A stretch of DNA of 64,000 nt from Isochrysis galbana (GCA_018136815.1 CM030938.1:780128-844127); one strand, 5' to 3'. Counted from the first letter of the stretch, positions 32,451 through 45,060 are shown. The notes: generated by a model from the letters alone, not told the origin. A program made the numbers and translations.

Positions 32451-33783
32451 CGAGTTTGGTCTGTGGGTGACCTATTTCACGTTGTGCGGGTCATGAGAGA
32501 GCAAAAAGCAAACTTAGGAAATCATAGCAAATAAGGGTTTAGTCAAGTTCTCTGCTCGCAGGCACGTTGTTGGGCGATGTCACGGGTAGGTGTCTACGGA
32601 AGCATTCAATCACGCGTTAAACAAGCCACAAACTAGATTGGTGTTGCGCGCAAAACGCGACTCGTTCATCAAAAAAATTGCCGCCCGTGAGCTCGATTGG
32701 CTTGAACGTATCGGTTTGCAACGGGGTTCGGAAATACACTCAGGCAATTGCATTGGAGTTATCTCATGATATACTGCTGCGATCGCTGCATGAATCTCGG
32801 TCGCGGTTTCAGCGCTGGCTGCTTCGATGACTTGATCTCGTACTCTATGAACGGGCAAATGCATGGGTCTAGATGCAACATGTCCGGCGAATTCCATGCC
32901 GCGACATCGACGTCGTGCGACAATTTGGGGAACGAGCCACCCATCTACCATCTAGGTGCAGCGACGTTGCCCTTGCCCCCTGTCCGTCTCCGTCACCGCT
33001 CGGTCTCAAACACCCACACACCGTCACACACACTTCCTCACATCCACCCGCCCTTCCCCTTTCCGAAGAATTTCCGAACCCTTCCGTCCGCACGTTCGTC
33101 CGCCTCCCCTCTCCCGATCACACGCCATCTCCTCTAGCTCTCCTTCCTTCCTGCACCCCTTCGGCTCCAGATGCTAACACACCCGCGCTAGCCACCGGTG
33201 CTGCGTCCGAGACGAGAATTCACCTCGAGATCAGCCTGATTTGGATGGAATAATGACAGAGGCTTGCGAGAGGATCTTATGGAAACCAGGTATGCAGGAT
33301 AGGTTCGGACGGGCGCCGGTCGAAACCTATCCGCACCCTGGCTGTGAACAGGATGGCCCAAACAAAAACAAACCATTCTCGGAGCGAGGAAATACACAGG
33401 GTACTTGTGCTGCTGACACGCCCGGACGTTGCTCGGGCACACGATACCGACAAGCGAACGAGGCCGCGTACGGTCACCGTATTCTCCCTCTACGTCGCTG
33501 AGGTTTGAAGTGTGAGTGGTCCAACCGGCACTCGACAAATGAAACCAAAATAATGTGTGAGATTCTGGTGGGACACCACCTATCACACGTAGGGCACAAG
33601 CCGGGCCCCAACACGTGCCCCCTCCGGCACATGCCATTCGCTTTAGGCCAAAAGTACGAAATCGCACACCATGAGTCGCCCATGCCAGCGAACGGGAGCG
33701 CGTCGGACCGCCTAGTCGAGTAATGGGCATTGCATGACGTTGAGCTGTGAGTGGTGAGAGGCGCATAGGGACGGCGCATGTGA
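32451..33783. other. Spacer downstream of the ABC transporter gene; no gene recognised
   Basis: A minus-strand frame at 32610-32951 (VIEAASAETATEIHAAIAAV) has ordinary composition but no known domain. The other frames overlap one another and look like shadows. The segment 33001-33180 is C-rich. Confidence 0.35.
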
Positions 33784-36700
33784 TCACCACAGCCACCCAC
33801 CCCGCCCTTGCCCGCGACCATCCACCGCCTCGATCGCGCGTAGAGCGAGGACGTCGTCGGGTTCGTTGAGTTCAAGAGAGTTGCGGATCCCATCGTTGTC
33901 GATGAGCTCGCAATAGTCGGGAATCAGATCCTGCCCACCAGAAAGGGACGAGAGCACCGCTTAAGCCGGCCCTCCTTGCCCGCCGCGGCGCAACGTTCAC
34001 GAGGCCGAGGCAACCGGGCCGCGCATCTTCGAGGCGTACCTGTGCACCTAGCCATAAAGGTGTTCTTGGGCTGCCCTCTTGCTGGCTCCACATGCGCTCG
34101 TAGGTGCCATTAGCGCACACGAGCTCTGAATGAGTGCCATGCTCTACAAGGCGGCCATCCACCATGACGAGGATCTGCAGTTGCAATGGAGAAGAGAGGT
34201 GCAGCTCAGGAATAGGCAACCACGCTCAAGACGATGTCAGGCTCACCCTTGTACGCACCTGGTCATAGCTTATTACGGACGCAAGCCGGTGCGCCACCGT
34301 AATCGTGGTCACGTTCTCAAATGCCTCATCAAGAACTGCTTGCACCGAGGCCTCGGTGACCTGAGGGGCAGCATCAAGCGGGCGCAAGGGGGAAGGGGGG
34401 TGGGGTGGGGAGTTAGTGCCCCGAACGCGGGTGGCCCTCTCGAACGCGGGTGGGTGGAGCATGGGACCGCGCAAAGACCGTGGTCACACACCAAAGACCC
34501 AAACACCCGGCGCATGCGGCAGCTAGCGCTAGCAGCACGCTCGGCGCGCCGCGCAGCAAGCCTATACGGCTGTCGCCGAATTCAACATCGGCTCACCGGG
34601 TCGAGGGCGGAGGTCGGCTCGTCGCTCAGAACCACTATCGGACGATTCAGCAGCGCACGCGCGATGGCAATCCGCTGGCGCTCCCCCCCTGAAATCGCAA
34701 GACCCCGCTCGCCCACGCGCGTGTCCAAGCCCTTCGTCAAAGAGGAACGGGATGGCGCCGCAGCCACCGCGGCCTCGCTGGTCGCGGGCATGGCGGAAGT
34801 GGCGTCGTACTCGGCGGGTACCGTCGGACTTAGTGCCGTGTTGCGGTTGCCGTCATCGTCGACACTTCGATCGTCCGGCCCCACGGCGGACATGCCACTA
34901 GAGCTGGTTAGGTCTCCTTCCATGTCAGCCTTGTTTGAGCGCGCTCCACGTGGCCCGTCTTCTATTCCCGAGGGCGTATTGGAAGCCTCGTTCACCGTGC
35001 GGTTGGTCTCATCCCTCGCCGGCGTGTTCACAACCGGGGAACCGATGTCTCCGCCCTCACGAGTAGGCCGCGCGGAAGCACTCTTCGAGTCGATTATCTT
35101 GCCGGTGACGGTTCCCGCAAGGTCTAACGTGCGGACGCCTGCACTTGTCTCTGACCCGGCTTGCTGCGCTTCATTCATAGAAGATCCGTCGTCCATCTCA
35201 GAGACGAGTTGGCCGTCGTCTCCCTTCACACCCGCCTCTAGAGCAGCTGACACCGCAGCCCCGCCCGTAGCCGCCGCGGCCGATGTGAGAGGCTCCAAGG
35301 GCATCGAGGCACCCCCCTGAACTTTTGGGATTTGGCCGAGCAAGCCCACTCGGCGCGCCACCGAGTCGATCTCGTCGTGCGAGGCGCTGAAATTCCCGTA
35401 GTGAATGTTGTATCTAGCGCTCTCGTCAAAAAGGATAGTGTCCTAAAGGGCCACCCGGAGGCGGGCGCGGAGGGAAGGAGGGTGGAGTGGCGAAGTTGCG
35501 CACGCAAACGCCCTGTAGTGTGTGTGCGCGCGCGGGCGCTAAGAAAGGCGTGATTGTGGGCGACGTGCACACCTGGGGGATGAAGCTTACGGCCTGGCGA
35601 AGGCTTTTCAGCGCAACCTTGGACACATCTGCGCCATCGATGAGTACACGGCCCGCGTCGGGGTCGTGCAGCCTCATGAGAAGCTTGAGGATGGATGATT
35701 TGCCCGAACCCGAAGGGCCGACAATCGCGGTGCGCGTGCCAGCAGGCACCTGGTGAGGAAAAAAAAGGGGATCATTGCAAGCGGGTACGCTAGAGTAAAT
35801 GCGGAAAGGAGCGGAGCGGTGCAGCCCACGACGGTGGGAATTTGAGCACGCAGGTGCGGCGCACACGCGGTCAACACTCCTAGTCATGATTCGCCATGGG
35901 CAAGGTACGGCGAGTCTGTACTGCGCTCCAGGTAAGATCCCCGCACGAACCTTGAACGACACATTTAGCAGGTTGCCACGAGAGACATCATAACTGAAGA
36001 ATACTCCGTCAAAGACCACCTCTCCATGGCGTACCGAGCCTACGCCATGGCCGCCTGTGACGGGACGATCGACATCATCGCTGGCAGCACGGCCATCAAA
36101 GACTCCGTCGAGCGCGTTGGCCGGGCCCTTGGCCCCCCTCGTGAAGGTGATGGCCGCACGGCCGGCGGTGCTGTGGATAGTCCCACTCGCTATCGCCGCA
36201 TTGGCAGCACGTCGGAGATGAGGGAGCTGGGGCGCCCCGGGAAGGGTGCGGATGCGGGGAAGCTTGCGCAATACCACAAGCAGCTGGCGCATGTCAGTGT
36301 AAGACTGACGCGAAAGATGTAAAGGAGGGAAAGGGTGAGTCAATAGAGCCCTTGCCAACACCACCGCCCTCCTCCTTCGCATGGTTAACTCGCGTGCACC
36401 AATGAAACGCAAACCAAAACTCTTCGCAGGGAGGCTGACGGGCGGATGCCATGACCCATACAAACGTACGTGAAGCAGGCACAAAAGGAATGCCGGGTGC
36501 TAGCTGTCACGACCCGTCACACGCCGTTCATGCAAGGACCACATTGGGGTCGAGGACAACGCGGCCCCCGGCACAGGTGAGGGGTCAATGCCAAGAGCTC
36601 TCACCTGCCGAATCTCCTGATAAGTGTAGCCGAGCGCAGTGAGTGGCGAGTGCAGTTGGAGAAGCAACCCGTTGATGGCCACAGCATCGCCCACGGTGAG

Positions 36701-38463
36701 GGCACCAGATGCTACTTGCGTTGCGCACAGGGCCATCGTGGCGCTCAGGCATCCCCAATAGACGATTGCCTGGTGGGTGCGGAGGCCACGCCCTCAGGGC
36801 AAGGAAGATTGGGAGGCTACAAGAGGACAAGTGAGGTAGCTCATCCCCAACATGAAGCACAGACACCGAACGTCACCTCCACACCCACAACTTGGGCCGT
36901 GCGCTACACAAACCTGTCCGACGTTGAGCAACGAGATGGTAGCGACGTCGGCGATGGCAAGAGATTCGGCTTCGCCCAAGAGCCGGTCGTATTGCCGCAC
37001 CTATCGGACGGTTTGGGTATTGCGACGTCACACAGCTCGCTAGGCGAGTCGGCGCCTGCAGTAGCCCCTCCGTGCTCGCCGTACGCGCACAGGCGCAGCC
37101 CCACCGTCGCACCTCGTACTCCTCGTTTGTGTTCACTCTGACAGCCTCATTGCAAAGCAAGGCATTGAAGAGCCTTGTGAAAAGGGCGTTGTCGTTGTCG
37201 TTGATGAGCCCAATAATTTTGACGCGACGCTACGAGGGTGTGGGTAGGCGGGGAAGTTGCTGCCGGGCTGAGAGGCCTTGGGCCAACGGGGCTCGGTATG
37301 CCTGGCACTCACTTGCACGACGAAGACGCTCCAAGCAACGAAAAGGGTGACGGCTCCGAGGGAGAGCGCGAGGAAGGTCCTGCCGTATCTCCGTCCGAGG
37401 ATCCAAAGGGCGAGCACTGTCTCGAGCATCTACGCGAACAGGTGAGATTGGGAAGCTGGTTCAAATATGGAGAGCGTCTCAAGGCAGCAGTTCCAGCTTG
37501 CATCAGGGCGGCTTCCTACCGTTGGCCCTACATTGAAGACGAGTAGTCGCAACAGGGCATTCATTCCCCTCATCCCCCGCGCAAATACACGCGAGAGCTC
37601 GCCGGTCGACTGAGACGAGAACCATTTCGTGTCCAACGCCTGGACGTGAGCAAATGCGTCGGCGGTGAAGCGGCGTAGCGCATTTTGGCCGACAGGTGTG
37701 AAGAGAAGGTACCTGGCCCGCGTGGCAAGACGGAGGTTGGGCGGGGCGCAGAGGAGGGTGGGGAAGGGAGGCAGGAGACTGATGCGGAAAGAGACCATTC
37801 AAGGAGGGTATGAACAGTGGAGGGCACCGGACTGCGCGCGGCGTGCGCGCGGCGGGGACGGGCGGCCCGCGCACACCTTCCCTCCTGTAAGAAGGAGTAG
37901 ATGGCGCGCGAAACGCCGTACGCAACCATCCACGCGATGCTGGCGCGCAACCCGACCCCACCATCGCCGACAGCGTCAATGGCACGCTTGAAGAGGAAGG
38001 GCACGTGCACGATAAAGAGCTTGGCCAGCACGAGCAGGCCAAGCGAGGCGATGACGCGCACGCGGGCGCTCCACTTGCCTCCCTCCGGCCAAAGATATGA
38101 GAGAATGAATCCGAGACCGACCCTGCGCTGCGAGGGCGGTAGGATGGCGGCCGAGATGGTCTCGGGCGATCTCCATGCTGCTTTTGCTGCCCGTGCTGCT
38201 GCAGTGAGCCGCACCAGCATTGGGAACGAGCGAGAGGCGTCAAGCGGCGGTGAGGCCAGACCGTCGTTGGGCTCGAGTTGCATCCGCAGAGCCCCGTGTC
38301 GCGCCGGCCGCGCTGCCTTTGTCCCCCGCGAGGAAGCGGTCGCGGTGGCGGAGGAGCCAGTCGCACTGGCCCACGTGGCAGCGGTGGCGGTCAATGCAGC
38401 AGGAGTGGAGGCTTTTCCGAGAGACCGAGAATAAGAGGGCGAGAGGGATGGAGCGGGCGGCAT
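33784..38463 (-). CDS. ATM1: Atm1/ABCB7-type mitochondrial half ABC transporter
   Basis: Half-transporter (membrane domain then NBD) of the Atm1 family, exporting a glutathione-linked sulfur compound from mitochondria for cytosolic Fe-S assembly. Twelve exons: 38463-37877, 37712-37520, 37429-37313, 37229-37113, 37000-36914, 36769-36605, 36304-35951, 35749-35573, 35442-34597, 34360-34259, 34174-34040, 33930-33784. All introns are GT-AG and phases agree, giving 1008 residues. The N-terminus (Ser/Ala/Thr/Arg-rich, from ATG 38463) suits a mitochondrial presequence. Membrane-domain marks: [39 protein letters not shown]: Walker [10 protein letters not shown]-loop FIPQ, signature ISGGERQR, Walker B VVLSDE, H-loop TVAHRLA. 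Oddity: about 195 Ser/Ala/Asp-rich residues interrupt the NBD before [13 protein letters not shown] tract precedes the gene. The family assignment is firm; the symbol is by homology. Confidence 0.94.
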
Positions 38464-38683
38464 CGCCGCTTCGCTTCTCCCACGCGTCCCGCCTCGTGCT
38501 GCTCCTCCCCGTCTCCCTCCCCCCCTCCTGCCCACTACTCCTCTCTGCGCTCGTATGCTCTCTCTCTCAGCGCCTGTTGCTCGTTGTCCCGCTTCCGGCC
38601 GAGCCTGGAGCTGGCGGGCGAGGTGGGCCGTGGGCGCAGGGGCGACCACATCGGACGCGCCTGTGACCGAGAGGACTGAGGGA

Positions 38684-38690
38684 GAGAGAG

Positions 38691-38721
<31 letters not shown>

Positions 38722-38935
38722 GAGAGAACGAGAGACGGAGAAGAGCTGAGCAGTCGGCCGACCGTCTGCCTCTCCTCTCGAGCGTGAGGTGGGCGGCGAG
38801 CGAGCTTGCGGGTGGAGAGCCGGGCGAGTACGCGATGCGACTGCTCCAGCCCCCAGCACGCCGCGCACGTAGGGCAGAGAGAGGAGAGAGAGAGAGAGAG
38901 AGAGGAGAGGAGAGGGCGGTGGGCGGCGCATCGAG
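38684..38935. repeat. GA-rich tracts upstream of the ABC transporter gene
   Basis: (GA)n at 38684-38735 and again at 38875-38920 on the + strand, which is CT on the coding strand of the transporter. The long minus-strand ORF through here is Ser/Leu low complexity and not counted as protein. Confidence 0.85.
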
Positions 38936-39032
38936 CCGCCGACTCCTCTCTGTTTCTTCTGCTGAATAAATCTAGAGTAAAAAGTAAAGTAGGAGTAGTC
39001 TACCTCTATCTTCTACACGGAGACTTCCTCGT

Positions 39033-39592
39033 ACTCTACTCTACTACTCTACTACTCTACTACTCTACTACTCTACTACTCTACTACTCTACTACTCTAC
39101 TACTCTACTACTCTACTACTCTACTACTCTACTACTCTACTACTCTACTACTCTACTACTCTACTACTCTACTACTCTACTACTCTACTACTCTACTACT
39201 CTACTACTCTACTACTCTACTACTCTACTACTCTACTACTCTACTACTCTACTACTCTACTACTCTACTACTCTACTACTCTACTACTCTACTACTCTAC
39301 TACTCTACTACTCTACTACTCTACTACTCTACTACTCTACTACTCTACTACTCTACTACTCTACTACTCTACTACTCTACTACTCTACTACTCTACTACT
39401 CTACTACTCTACTACTCTACTACTCTACTACTCTACTACTCTACTACTCTACTACTCTACTACTCTACTACTCTACTACTCTACTACTCTACTACTCTAC
39501 TACTCTACTACTCTACTACTCTACTACTCTACTACTCTACTACTCTACTACTCTACTACTCTACTACTCTACTACTCTACTACTCTACTCTA
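39033..39592. repeat. CTACTACT octamer satellite
   Basis: About 560 bp of nearly perfect 8-bp repeat (roughly 70 copies). Every third unit returns to the same codon phase, so it is open in several frames and encodes STTLLLYY repeats. It is bounded by GTACTCTACT on the left and TCTAGAGG on the right. No sign of a gene. Confidence 0.97.
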
Positions 39593-41000
39593 GAGGCTTG
39601 AGCTTCTCAAAACGGCCCCATTTCTATGGGGAAGATTAAAATTTGAGCCTTAGCCTTAGACCTCTAGAGGTTGCTCCAACTACATGGAAGTTGAAGTTGC
39701 CCCCTGTCATTACCTAGTACCTAGGCCTAGCCCGGTCACTCACTAGGGGGGTGCGGAGGGCACCATCTGTAATGGGCAAACGAAGGCCTAAATAAGCTTC
39801 CTATATGTTCCGGTATGGGAGATCCGCAAAAAAACCCGGGGGTCTTCCGGCAAAATTTTCGAAAAATACCCGATTTCAGGCCTCTGACGGCCGTGCGGAA
39901 ATATACATCAGGCCCCCCTCCGGTATTATTTTACCGATGGCCTTCATGCGCGCTTCTCGCAGCGAAACACGAAACCATGGGCAAGGCCAGCTGACCCGGA
40001 CCTAAGATCTTGGTTCAATATGCATAGCAATACATTTTCGCTATGTTTCCATTGACTTGAACGTGTACGTAATTATCGAAAAACTAAGGACGGGGGGGGG
40101 GTCTGGGAGGGCAGGTAAGGGGGGTCCCTGGGGAATCCTTGGACACCCAGGAGGGGTGGAAAATAGTGGTTAAAAAGCGTGAGTGACCGGCCTACTAGGA
40201 CAACTCCATGGGTGCTCCTCCGGCCTCGGTGAAGTTTCCTTCTCAACCTTTGCCCGCCGCGCCGTTCTCCGTTCCGCCGAATTCGATTTCCGATCCCGTA
40301 CCCAATACGCCTGTTCCTGTCCCGTCCGCCAAGCCCGTTTCTGATCCCCAACCTCCACCCACCGCCGCGGGCCTCCGTTCGCTTCCAAATCCGGCGACTC
40401 GGCGCCATCCCGTCGATCCAATAAAATTTAAAATAAACCTTTTAATAGTCTCACCGCACACTCGGACGTGGACCCTCTACTTTCTACTCACGTAGGAAAA
40501 CTTTCTACACCCCCACTCCCCCGGCCCTTCTCCCCCGCCATAAGGCGACTCCCCCCGTGCACTACTAGGGGGATAGGGGTGAAGGGCTTAGATATGGTCC
40601 GGTGGCCCGCGCCTCCCCCCGGTGATCATTCCCCCCCTTCCTCCTGTGTCTCCGAGTGGGCGGCGGCCTCAGCCCCGACTTATCCTGCAAACAGGTGCGG
40701 GACTTACCTATTTTTCGGTGAGCGGAGCTCTCGCTCCGCCCACCCCCTTCTCCGCGCGCTCTCTCCCCTCTCCTGCGGCACGCGCGATGGCGCGCCTGCG
40801 GCAGGCCTGCAGCTGCCCCTGGCGACCCCTGGAGGCTCCTAGAAGCCAGCTCTGGGGGCAGAGGAGACTAGGGCTGGGCCCTGGCCTCCCCTGCCTCTCC
40901 CTCGCTGGCGCTCCTGAGCCTCTGGGGCCCCCAATCTGCACCTGTCTGCCTGTCGACGAGGGGTTGGAGCGATGGTGTCGCATTCATCCTAGATGATGCG
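39593..41000. repeat. Dispersed repeat block (SINE-like copy 2 and LINE-like 5' block)
   Basis: At 39790-39990, AT-rich sequence is distantly inverted relative to 5740-5860. At 40208-40495 a Pro-rich ORF ends NLLIVSPHT like that at 3.6 kb. At 40520-40640 the block with GTGCACTACTAGGGG is the reverse complement of 5590-5730. At 40735-40960 the GC-rich dispersed repeat is inverted relative to 31655-31880. No host gene. Confidence 0.55.
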
Positions 41001-43164
41001 ATTTTCAGGCTCTTATTTCCAGGTCCTTCGCCGTGCGGCCACACGGTGAAGCTCAGGTACTTCTAGGTTGGTAGGGTTCGTCCCTAGCGGTCTAGAATTC
41101 GAGTTCTCGTTTCGTTCCTTCTAGCCTGTTTGTCAGGTCTAGATTCCAGGTTTCCTCCTTTCGGGCAATCTTGACCCAAAGGAGCTAGGTCGCCTGTCGC
41201 TCGCTGCGCGCTTGTCTCAGGCTCTCGGGGTACCTTCAGGAGGCTCCTTTAGCTTCTTGCAAGGCTTGTCGTTTCTTGTTGGGTTCCGGTTCTTTCTTGG
41301 GACTTGCTAACTTTCGTTGTCGTCCAGGCCTGTTCTTTGTAGGTTCTGTTTAGCCTGGTTAGGGTTTCGTTGTCTTCCCGCGTTTGGCGTTCGCGTTGGC
41401 GTTCGGAAATTTCCTCTCACATTCCCTAGGTCCGCTACCCTTGGCTTGTAGGTCCTTGCTTCTTTCTTCTCGGTCAAGGTGTTTGGCGATCGAGTCGGTT
41501 GCTCTATCCGCTCGAGATTTGAGGTTTAATTTGCCATCTCCCCTTGGAGATCGGTGTAGGTTCGCTTCTTAGGTAACTCGAACCGCAAGACGACTGGCGC
41601 TGACAATCGTCGGGCTCCTCGCCTCGCGTCTCGCGTCTTGTTTCGTCGCCCCTTGCTCGTCGCTTGTCTAGAAGGTCTCTCTGCACATCGCCTTCTTCCC
41701 CCCGCGCGAGTTTGGACCTCTCCTCGACCCTCCGCGTTGGCTTCAGGAGACGAGTTTCACTTTAACGATAGTCGTTCGAACCCTTCGTTTGCGTAGTTTT
41801 GCGCTCTCTTTCCGTATTTCTTCGCGCATGGCGAGCGATCGCGACCTCAGCCTTCGCCGCGCGGGGAGGGTTTGTTTATCGTATGATTCCGGAGTGTTTA
41901 CGTTCGTTTTCTGAGCCCAACCAAGGTCGTCGGGGTTTGGGTTTTTCGTGAGTGGTTTTGTAGCAACTTCGTCGAGTCACACCGTGTTCCCAAGCGAGTC
42001 CCCCCGAGTTCCCGAGTCTATACCCCGAGTCAACGAGCCAATACAAGTCAAGCACGCGCCTGAGCCACCCCCAGTCGCCTGCCACCACCTCCCACAAGCC
42101 TCCTTCCGCACTTCCGCGCCCTCCGTGCTCCGTGCGTGCGTCGTGCGTCGTGCGTCGTGCGTCGATCACCCTGACCGTAGTCACCCCCGAGGAAAGCTCC
42201 ATGAGCTCCCCGCAAGAACCGCATTCCGCGCCAGCTGCCGGCGCGCCCTCGCAAGCAATCTCCAAGAGTGAGATCAGCCTTGCTCTGACACCCCATGGGT
42301 CAACCAAGTATAAACTTAGTTGCAAGTAGCAAATACTAGGAGGCTCTCTTTAACTCTTTACCGCCGGGACATCCAAATGGCTGCTTCCCACCCCATTGTG
42401 TGCCACCACTCGTGACTGCGGACTGCGGACTGCTTCCCCCGCCGGCCTTCTTCCTCACTTCAGGGTGCCTCAGGCTGACCTCGGGGGCATCCCGAGACAC
42501 ACCCCCACAGCCCTTCTACAAGAAGAGTCGGCGGTTTCGCAGCGAAGACCGGAGGAAATGTGCAAACATGCGAGGCAGCCAAATGGACGCCTCCTTTTAT
42601 CAAGAATATTCGATGTTTACGTGAAAGAAGACAATGCAGAGGCAACGAGAGTGACGTGTTTTTGCCACAGGGCGCCCCCTTGCACCCCCCCGGCTCTTCC
42701 CCTATCCACACACGCACTTCTTTCCCCGCAGAACGTGCGGCAGAGATCTCTTATGCAGCCCTTTCTCTCCACGAAAAAGTACAAAACGAAGCAGCCATTT
42801 GGCTGCTGCGGTCCCGGTAGTGAAGAGTCAACTTGTGTAAAGAAGAGGGGGAAGTCTCGGTTGCCTCGATCCATTGTACTCGCCCGGCAATCTACATGTC
42901 GCGCACACTACAATACACTTGGCCCGCTGCTGAATCGTCCTTCGTGTAGGTGTTGGTGCCCCCCCCCCCCCCCCTGACCCCCTGAATGAGTGGAGTGAAT
43001 TTGACTGGCCTAGCCCAAGCAAGCACCAGGCACGCAATGCTCTGTGCTCCAAAGCGGCGTGCCCCTCCCAACGCCCGACACAACTCGACAGGATGCAAAG
43101 GTTCTGTGAGTGAGTGAGGCAAAGCGCACAGGGGACGGGGCCTGGCCGACCAACGCCTCACATC
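41001..43164. other. Long intergenic region; palindromic end at 42303
   Basis: T-rich unique-looking DNA (41030-41870) has no recognised coding. CGTGCGT repeats occur at 42130-42160. CCCCATGGGTCAACC followed by the palindrome AACCAAGTATAAACTTAGTT is at 42303-42322. The open frames at 42396-42977 are without domain similarity, and a poly-C run lies near 42960-42975. Nothing else is recognised. Confidence 0.4.
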
Positions 43165-44579
43165 TCACATACATTTGACCTCCTTGAATGAAGCAAATGG
43201 AGGGAAATCAGGCTCCAAGGCATACAACACTTGGTTCCAGGGGGCGTAGAATTCACCCAAGGCGTCACGGGACGTGCATCGTGCCAGATCCATCATAGGA
43301 TCAAGGTGATCTCCGGCGCGGTTGAGTTGGGACGAGCTGAAAGCGGTTGGTGCTATGGTGGCGGGAATGCGTGCAAAGTCTAGGATGGATTGCATGTATG
43401 ACGTCTTGTCGGCAGACTTGAACGTATCCATGCTCAGTAAAAGCACTTGCGATCGCGAGAACTGCGAGAGCAAGAAGACGAGCTGCGGCGCATACATCCC
43501 CCTAGAGAGAGCCTGTACGCAAGCAAAGACGGGGGCCGCGAGGGTTGGTCGGTAGCTGCGAGGGACTAGGACGGAGGGGGAAATGCAAATGTGTCCAGTT
43601 TTACGTCGCAGGGGAGCAGGGGATTGGCTGTTGGAGACGGCTCGCAGGTTCGTCACAGGCAAGTCGGAGCGGGCATCACAGCTCTGCCAAAGGCAACTCA
43701 CCGGGGAGTAATCAATCCGACAACCAGTCAAGGGTGAAGTCCCACCAAAGCTCGCGAAGTTCACGTCGTACGCAGTCATTGGAGGCTGGCTGCAGCCCCC
43801 CATCACTGCCGCACCCAGGTTCGCAACCGTCATGGCTACTTGATGGCACTGCGCCGGGCCGACTCCACCCTTTGACTTATTTACGGCGCAGTCGTTCAAG
43901 GACGCAAAAAGTGCCGTAGCAGACGTCCACTCGGGCCTTTCAGCCGAGTATTGGTTCCACATGGATTGGGCGGTTACAATGCTAGTTTCCACGGCGAGAT
44001 CGCTTCGATTGAAGCGTCGCTCCATCTGAAGGTAGGAGACCATCCGCGAGACGGGCTCTCGAAGCTGGATGATGAAGCGTGCTTGTGCCTGTCGGATGGG
44101 GCACGTGAGATTGGAGGAGAGCCTCAGCCGCGTCGTTGCCCGCGAGTGTGCGCGCAACAACCTCACACTGCGCGCACCGCTTCTGCCTGATTCATCATGA
44201 AGCGGAGTCTTGCTGCCGTGGCCGGCACGAACAGGTTGTCGGGCGTGGCCTCAACGAAGCAGCGAGAAGGGCAGTCGTGCGAGAGGAAGGTGGCTGTGTA
44301 GCGGCTGCGTGAGGGCACGTCCACCGACACCAAGTAGTGCGTCTCCTTGATGTCCTTGGTCCAGTGTGCGAAGCCAGAGTAGCGTGTGTTGCCTCCGCAC
44401 ACTCCCACATCGTGCATCATCGAGTACAGGCTGGTGGTGCCGGCCTTTTGCGCACCCCAGAGGTAGATGAGGGGGAGGCAACCCCCATTCGAATCGCACG
44501 AGTGCGCGCAATTCTGCTTAATCGCTGCGCTTGTGAAGGCGGCCATCGAAGAGAAGACCAGCCATCGCGTGGGGCGCAT
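43165..44579 (-). CDS. Secretory-pathway sulfotransferase (heparan-sulfate-type fold)
   Basis: Predicted PAPS-dependent sulfotransferase acting in the Golgi or outside the cell. Three exons (44579-44178, 44088-43702, 43512-43165), with GT-AG introns and matching phases, give 378 residues. The N-terminus MRPTRWLVFSSMAAFTSAA resembles a signal peptide. The 5'-PSB loop is YLWGAQKAGTTSLYSMMHD near residues 40-58. FVEATPDNLF and ARFIIQLREPVSRMVSYLQ (3'-phosphate-binding Arg and Ser) follow, then LVFLLSQFSRSQVLLLSMDTF and a late NRAGDHLD. Many cysteines suit an extracytoplasmic, disulfide-bonded protein. For intron 1 a GC donor 9 bp earlier would also keep frame and shorten the protein by three residues. 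It belongs to a different sulfotransferase subgroup from the protein at 7.8-8.7 kb. The substrate is unknown. A GA tract (CT on the coding strand) lies upstream at 44690-45060. Confidence 0.85.
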
Positions 44580-44689
44580 CTGCCCAGCCCGGCAAGCCCT
44601 CTGTGGATTTCGTGCGATGCGAGGATTGAGGTGCCACTTCGTCCTTTGGCCCTCCCGCTGTGAGGGTGTGAGGCGTGGGGTTGGGGACG

Positions 44690-44872
44690 GCGAGGAGAGC
44701 AGAGAGAGAGAGAGGCTCTCGACCGAGGAGACGGGAAGAGAGAGGAAAGAGACGGGCGGGAGAGAGAGAAGTGAGAGAGTTTATCACGGGGAGAGGAGAG
44801 GAGAGAGGAGAGAGAGAGGGAGGGAGGGAGGGAGAGGAGAGAGAGAGAGAGGGAGGAGAGAGAGGAGAGAGA

Positions 44873-44932
<60 letters not shown>

Positions 44933-45060
44933 GAGAGAGAGAAGAAAAGAGAGAGAGAGAGAGGGAGAGAGAGTGAAGAGAGAGAAGAGAGAGAGGAGAG
45001 GAGAAAGAGAGGAGAAAGAGAGGAGAAAGAGAGGAGAGAGAGAGAGAGAGAGAGAGAGCG
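44690..45060. repeat. GA/GGGA simple-sequence tract
   Basis: (GA)n and (GGGA)n on the + strand, CT on the coding strand of the sulfotransferase downstream. GC-rich DNA with three copies of a GGGGGAGATCG-type word follows at 45120-45440, ending in a poly-G run near 45410-45430. Confidence 0.9.

Noticed and set aside
34130-35320. 396-codon plus-strand ORF
   Set aside because: It lies antisense to the exons of the Atm1-type transporter, which has full family motifs and consistent splicing on the minus strand.
39033-39639. Long ORF of STTLLLYY repeats as a gene
   Set aside because: It is only the translation of an 8-bp satellite, open in several frames, with no ordinary sequence attached.
42396-42977. 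193-codon plus-strand ORF
   Set aside because: No recognisable motif, ends in a poly-C run, and overlaps several other frames of equal quality.
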